From: Sipunculus nudus
Taxonomy: Eukaryota > Annelida > Sipuncula > Golfingiida > Sipunculidae
Direction: 5' to 3'
Length of the DNA stretch: 64,000 bases
Assembly: GCA_026874595.1 (NCBI GenBank)
Contig: CM049310.1
Span: forward strand, 33,793,558-33,857,557
The notes under the pieces are model-generated. The model was given only the letters and a program-made list of their open reading frames with translations. It had not been told where the DNA came from and did no database searches. Position numbers and translations under genes: made by a program. This document shows, in pieces, positions 61,818 to 64,000 of the stretch. Position 1 is the stretch's first letter, and every line of letters starts with the position of its first letter.

Positions 61818-64000
61818 ATATACTAACCCAGTTTAAAAATGACGAAATAGCCGTTCTAAATGGCAAAGTTTATGGTAAATGCCGAAAAACCTGTCTTGAA
61901 TACGGTTCCGTTTTTAGCATACAAGTCACAAGAAATATGTCAGATAAAAGGTTTTCTAGCAGAGTTAAAAAAATAAGAGACCTTTGAAAGGTATGTTTAA
62001 TTCTCACTACAACTAGAGAATGATCACACAAACAGTAAAATATGGTTTCAATTGATATCACGTCACAAGGTACTTGAGTGTGCACTTCCTTGAATCCCTT
62101 GAAAACTCCCTTGAAATCTCAATCATCATACACGTGAACGGAGGACCCATGCCCCTTTGTTGCTGCCATGCATGTTTTGGAGCCAGCATGTGCTTCCATG
62201 CCTTATGAACAAAATAATAAGACGTCTGTTAATTTATGTAAATTCACAAGTACTGCGTTATATGCATATTTAATTTAGCTTCCATATGGTCATGTACTAT
62301 TTAATGTATCTATCACAGTAAATTATTCGACTAAACGGTTCTCAATAATTTTGTGTTTTCCTTTCATTATGTGTGACCCTTGTTGAGGGTTGCGCTGTAG
62401 ATGATTTTGCTTATGTAGCGTGCATGAACGAGTCGGTGCCCGTCTCAGTCATGGTACATTACAAGTAGTCAGGTCATTACACGCCGGATAAAAGCACCAA
62501 CTTTGGTATGAAGTATCGTCAGGTCGATCCTGATCATTCTGGAGAGGATGCCCACCCGAAGTCAGTTTTTGGTTCTTTCAGCGGCCCGAGTCCAGAAATA
62601 TCAGGATTTTACGTAAAATTTCATAAGTTTACAACAATTAACGGAATGTTGTAAACTCATTTGAAATTAATCAATATACATAATAAGAACACCATTATGA
62701 AATATCATGAACAGTTATCGTAGAAATAGTGACGAAAATCATGTTAAAGTATATTTGTAGGTCGCAAGAGGTCAAAAAGTCACGTAATCCATTGATTTGA
62801 AACTGTGTGTGTTTAAATGCCCTCATGTTCAGAAGTGAAAATATTTTAGAAGTTAAGAAATATATCATTTCCATAAAAAAATTAAAATTGCATAATGGTT
62901 AGGATTATAAAAAATAAACACCTATACAGTCGAGCCCACTTTGTGTCATATCGGTTAATAGAAAATCCCGTTTATTGTCACATAAATCTGAAATCCCAAG
63001 CCATTTCCTATATAAACAATGGTAAATCTGACCGTTTAATATCATGGAATATTGTCATAATCCCATTTATTGTCATGCTTTGAACCCTTGGCAGTGATAC
63101 CAGATCGCAGTTAATATCACATCAAACGCCGACACGGCGATCAACGAGGCGGTCAGGCTAATCAAACGTTCACATTTCCTACTTGTGTGCGGCAAGCAAG
63201 TGTAGTGATGCATGCGGGTCTCTCTCCGTCATTTAGTTATAATTAAAGTCTTAAGTTACCATGGGAATCCAGATCATTGCGTTTCTTCGTATGTTAACAA
63301 GGGCGATGTTTGCGATCACATGTCATACATAATGAACTCGTGGCATTTGCAAGGCTGTTGTTTGTACCTCGGTGATATTTCGCCGAGATGATATGAAGCA
63401 CGAGCTGTATGCTTACGACTGGAAATCCCCTTTAACCGCCACGAAAAGCTGGAAAAATTATCCGGTCCAAAACCTCAATCTGGGCGAAACTTCAGAATGC
63501 AGACAATGGCCTGACGATACCCGCTTTCATAAAGACGATCATAGAAGTTTGAGTCATTAATAAGATATCGGGAAAATAAGGCGCAATAGTCGGAGAGAAT
63601 TATCTAGTAAAATAATTTGCCTGAGCATAACGTTATAACTGTGCCGCATATATGTATAACAAAAATATATAGGGAATATACTAGTATATATACACTTTTC
63701 CGGTGAAACCATCCCTTTAGGAAGCAATATCTGAAATCGTATTGACGAAGATCCGAATGATTGAAACAATTTTTCGAATTGTCCACACCTTTGATCATTA
63801 ATTATCAGGGCACAAATATATATCGATTACAAAATATTGTAAATGTGATAATGAAAATTTGTAATGAAGCAATATATGTTTACACTTATCCGAAATATAT
63901 CTATCTGGAGGGAAAAAGGCTACAAGCAAATCTATACTTTACAAGCCAATGGGCGGTTCTTGAACATCCGATATGTTTGTAATAATAACATTTCTAAGAA
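61818..64000. other. No gene recognised
   Basis: AT-rich sequence without assignable coding, RNA or repeat features. Open frames are 73 codons or fewer. Confidence 0.5.

Overview
The window looks like intergenic or intronic DNA from a mollusc, most likely a bivalve. It is AT-rich and full of microsatellites and poly-G/C tracts, with no operons or dense coding. Several repeats start with TCCG-rich microsatellites followed by long core repeats, as in the pearl/HINE (Helitron-associated) elements of bivalves. There are also PIF/Harbinger, BEL/Pao and tRNA-SINE relics. Species cannot be fixed from sequence alone. I found no host gene I would defend; nearly all recognisable coding sequence belongs to dead transposons.

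Layout. 1-8.4 kb is mostly featureless, with two dispersed repeats (2.97-3.27 and 6.89-7.40 kb). 8.4-11.2 kb holds a decayed PIF/Harbinger transposon: a transposase on the plus strand and a MADF-like partner protein on the minus strand, convergent. 11.3-13.7 kb has ends of a second TIR family with CCGTG-rich subterminal arrays, interrupted by a repeat element made of four 145-bp units. 14.9-16.6 kb has a foldback and a TCCG-type tandem repeat. 17.4-18.3 kb is hAT-like. 18.8-37 kb contains five partial copies of an unnamed composite repeat (longest about 2.5 kb), a SINE with clean target-site duplication, a solo LTR at 21.8 kb with a truncated inverted relative at 30.1 kb, and a 33-bp minisatellite. 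39-48.6 kb has three blocks of a roughly 240-bp satellite carrying an inverted GGTCAC motif; two of them flank a 3.2-kb pearl-like element.

50.8-59.4 kb is the most informative part. A DNA transposon has matching terminal inverted repeats, a candidate 3-bp TGA duplication and long arrays of a TACGCATAAA-like motif at both ends. Inside it are an internally deleted Harbinger transposase/ORF2 pair and an entire but frameshifted BEL/Pao retrotransposon (gag, protease, RT, RNase H, integrase). 60.2-61.8 kb is a separate 1.57-kb TIR element with a 6-bp duplication and graded poly-A minisatellites.

How the genes work together: in the Harbinger elements a DDE transposase and a MADF/SANT-like DNA-binding protein normally act as a pair, probably on terminal or subterminal motif arrays. 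The BEL/Pao polyprotein would have made its own capsid, protease, polymerase and integrase. All are broken here.
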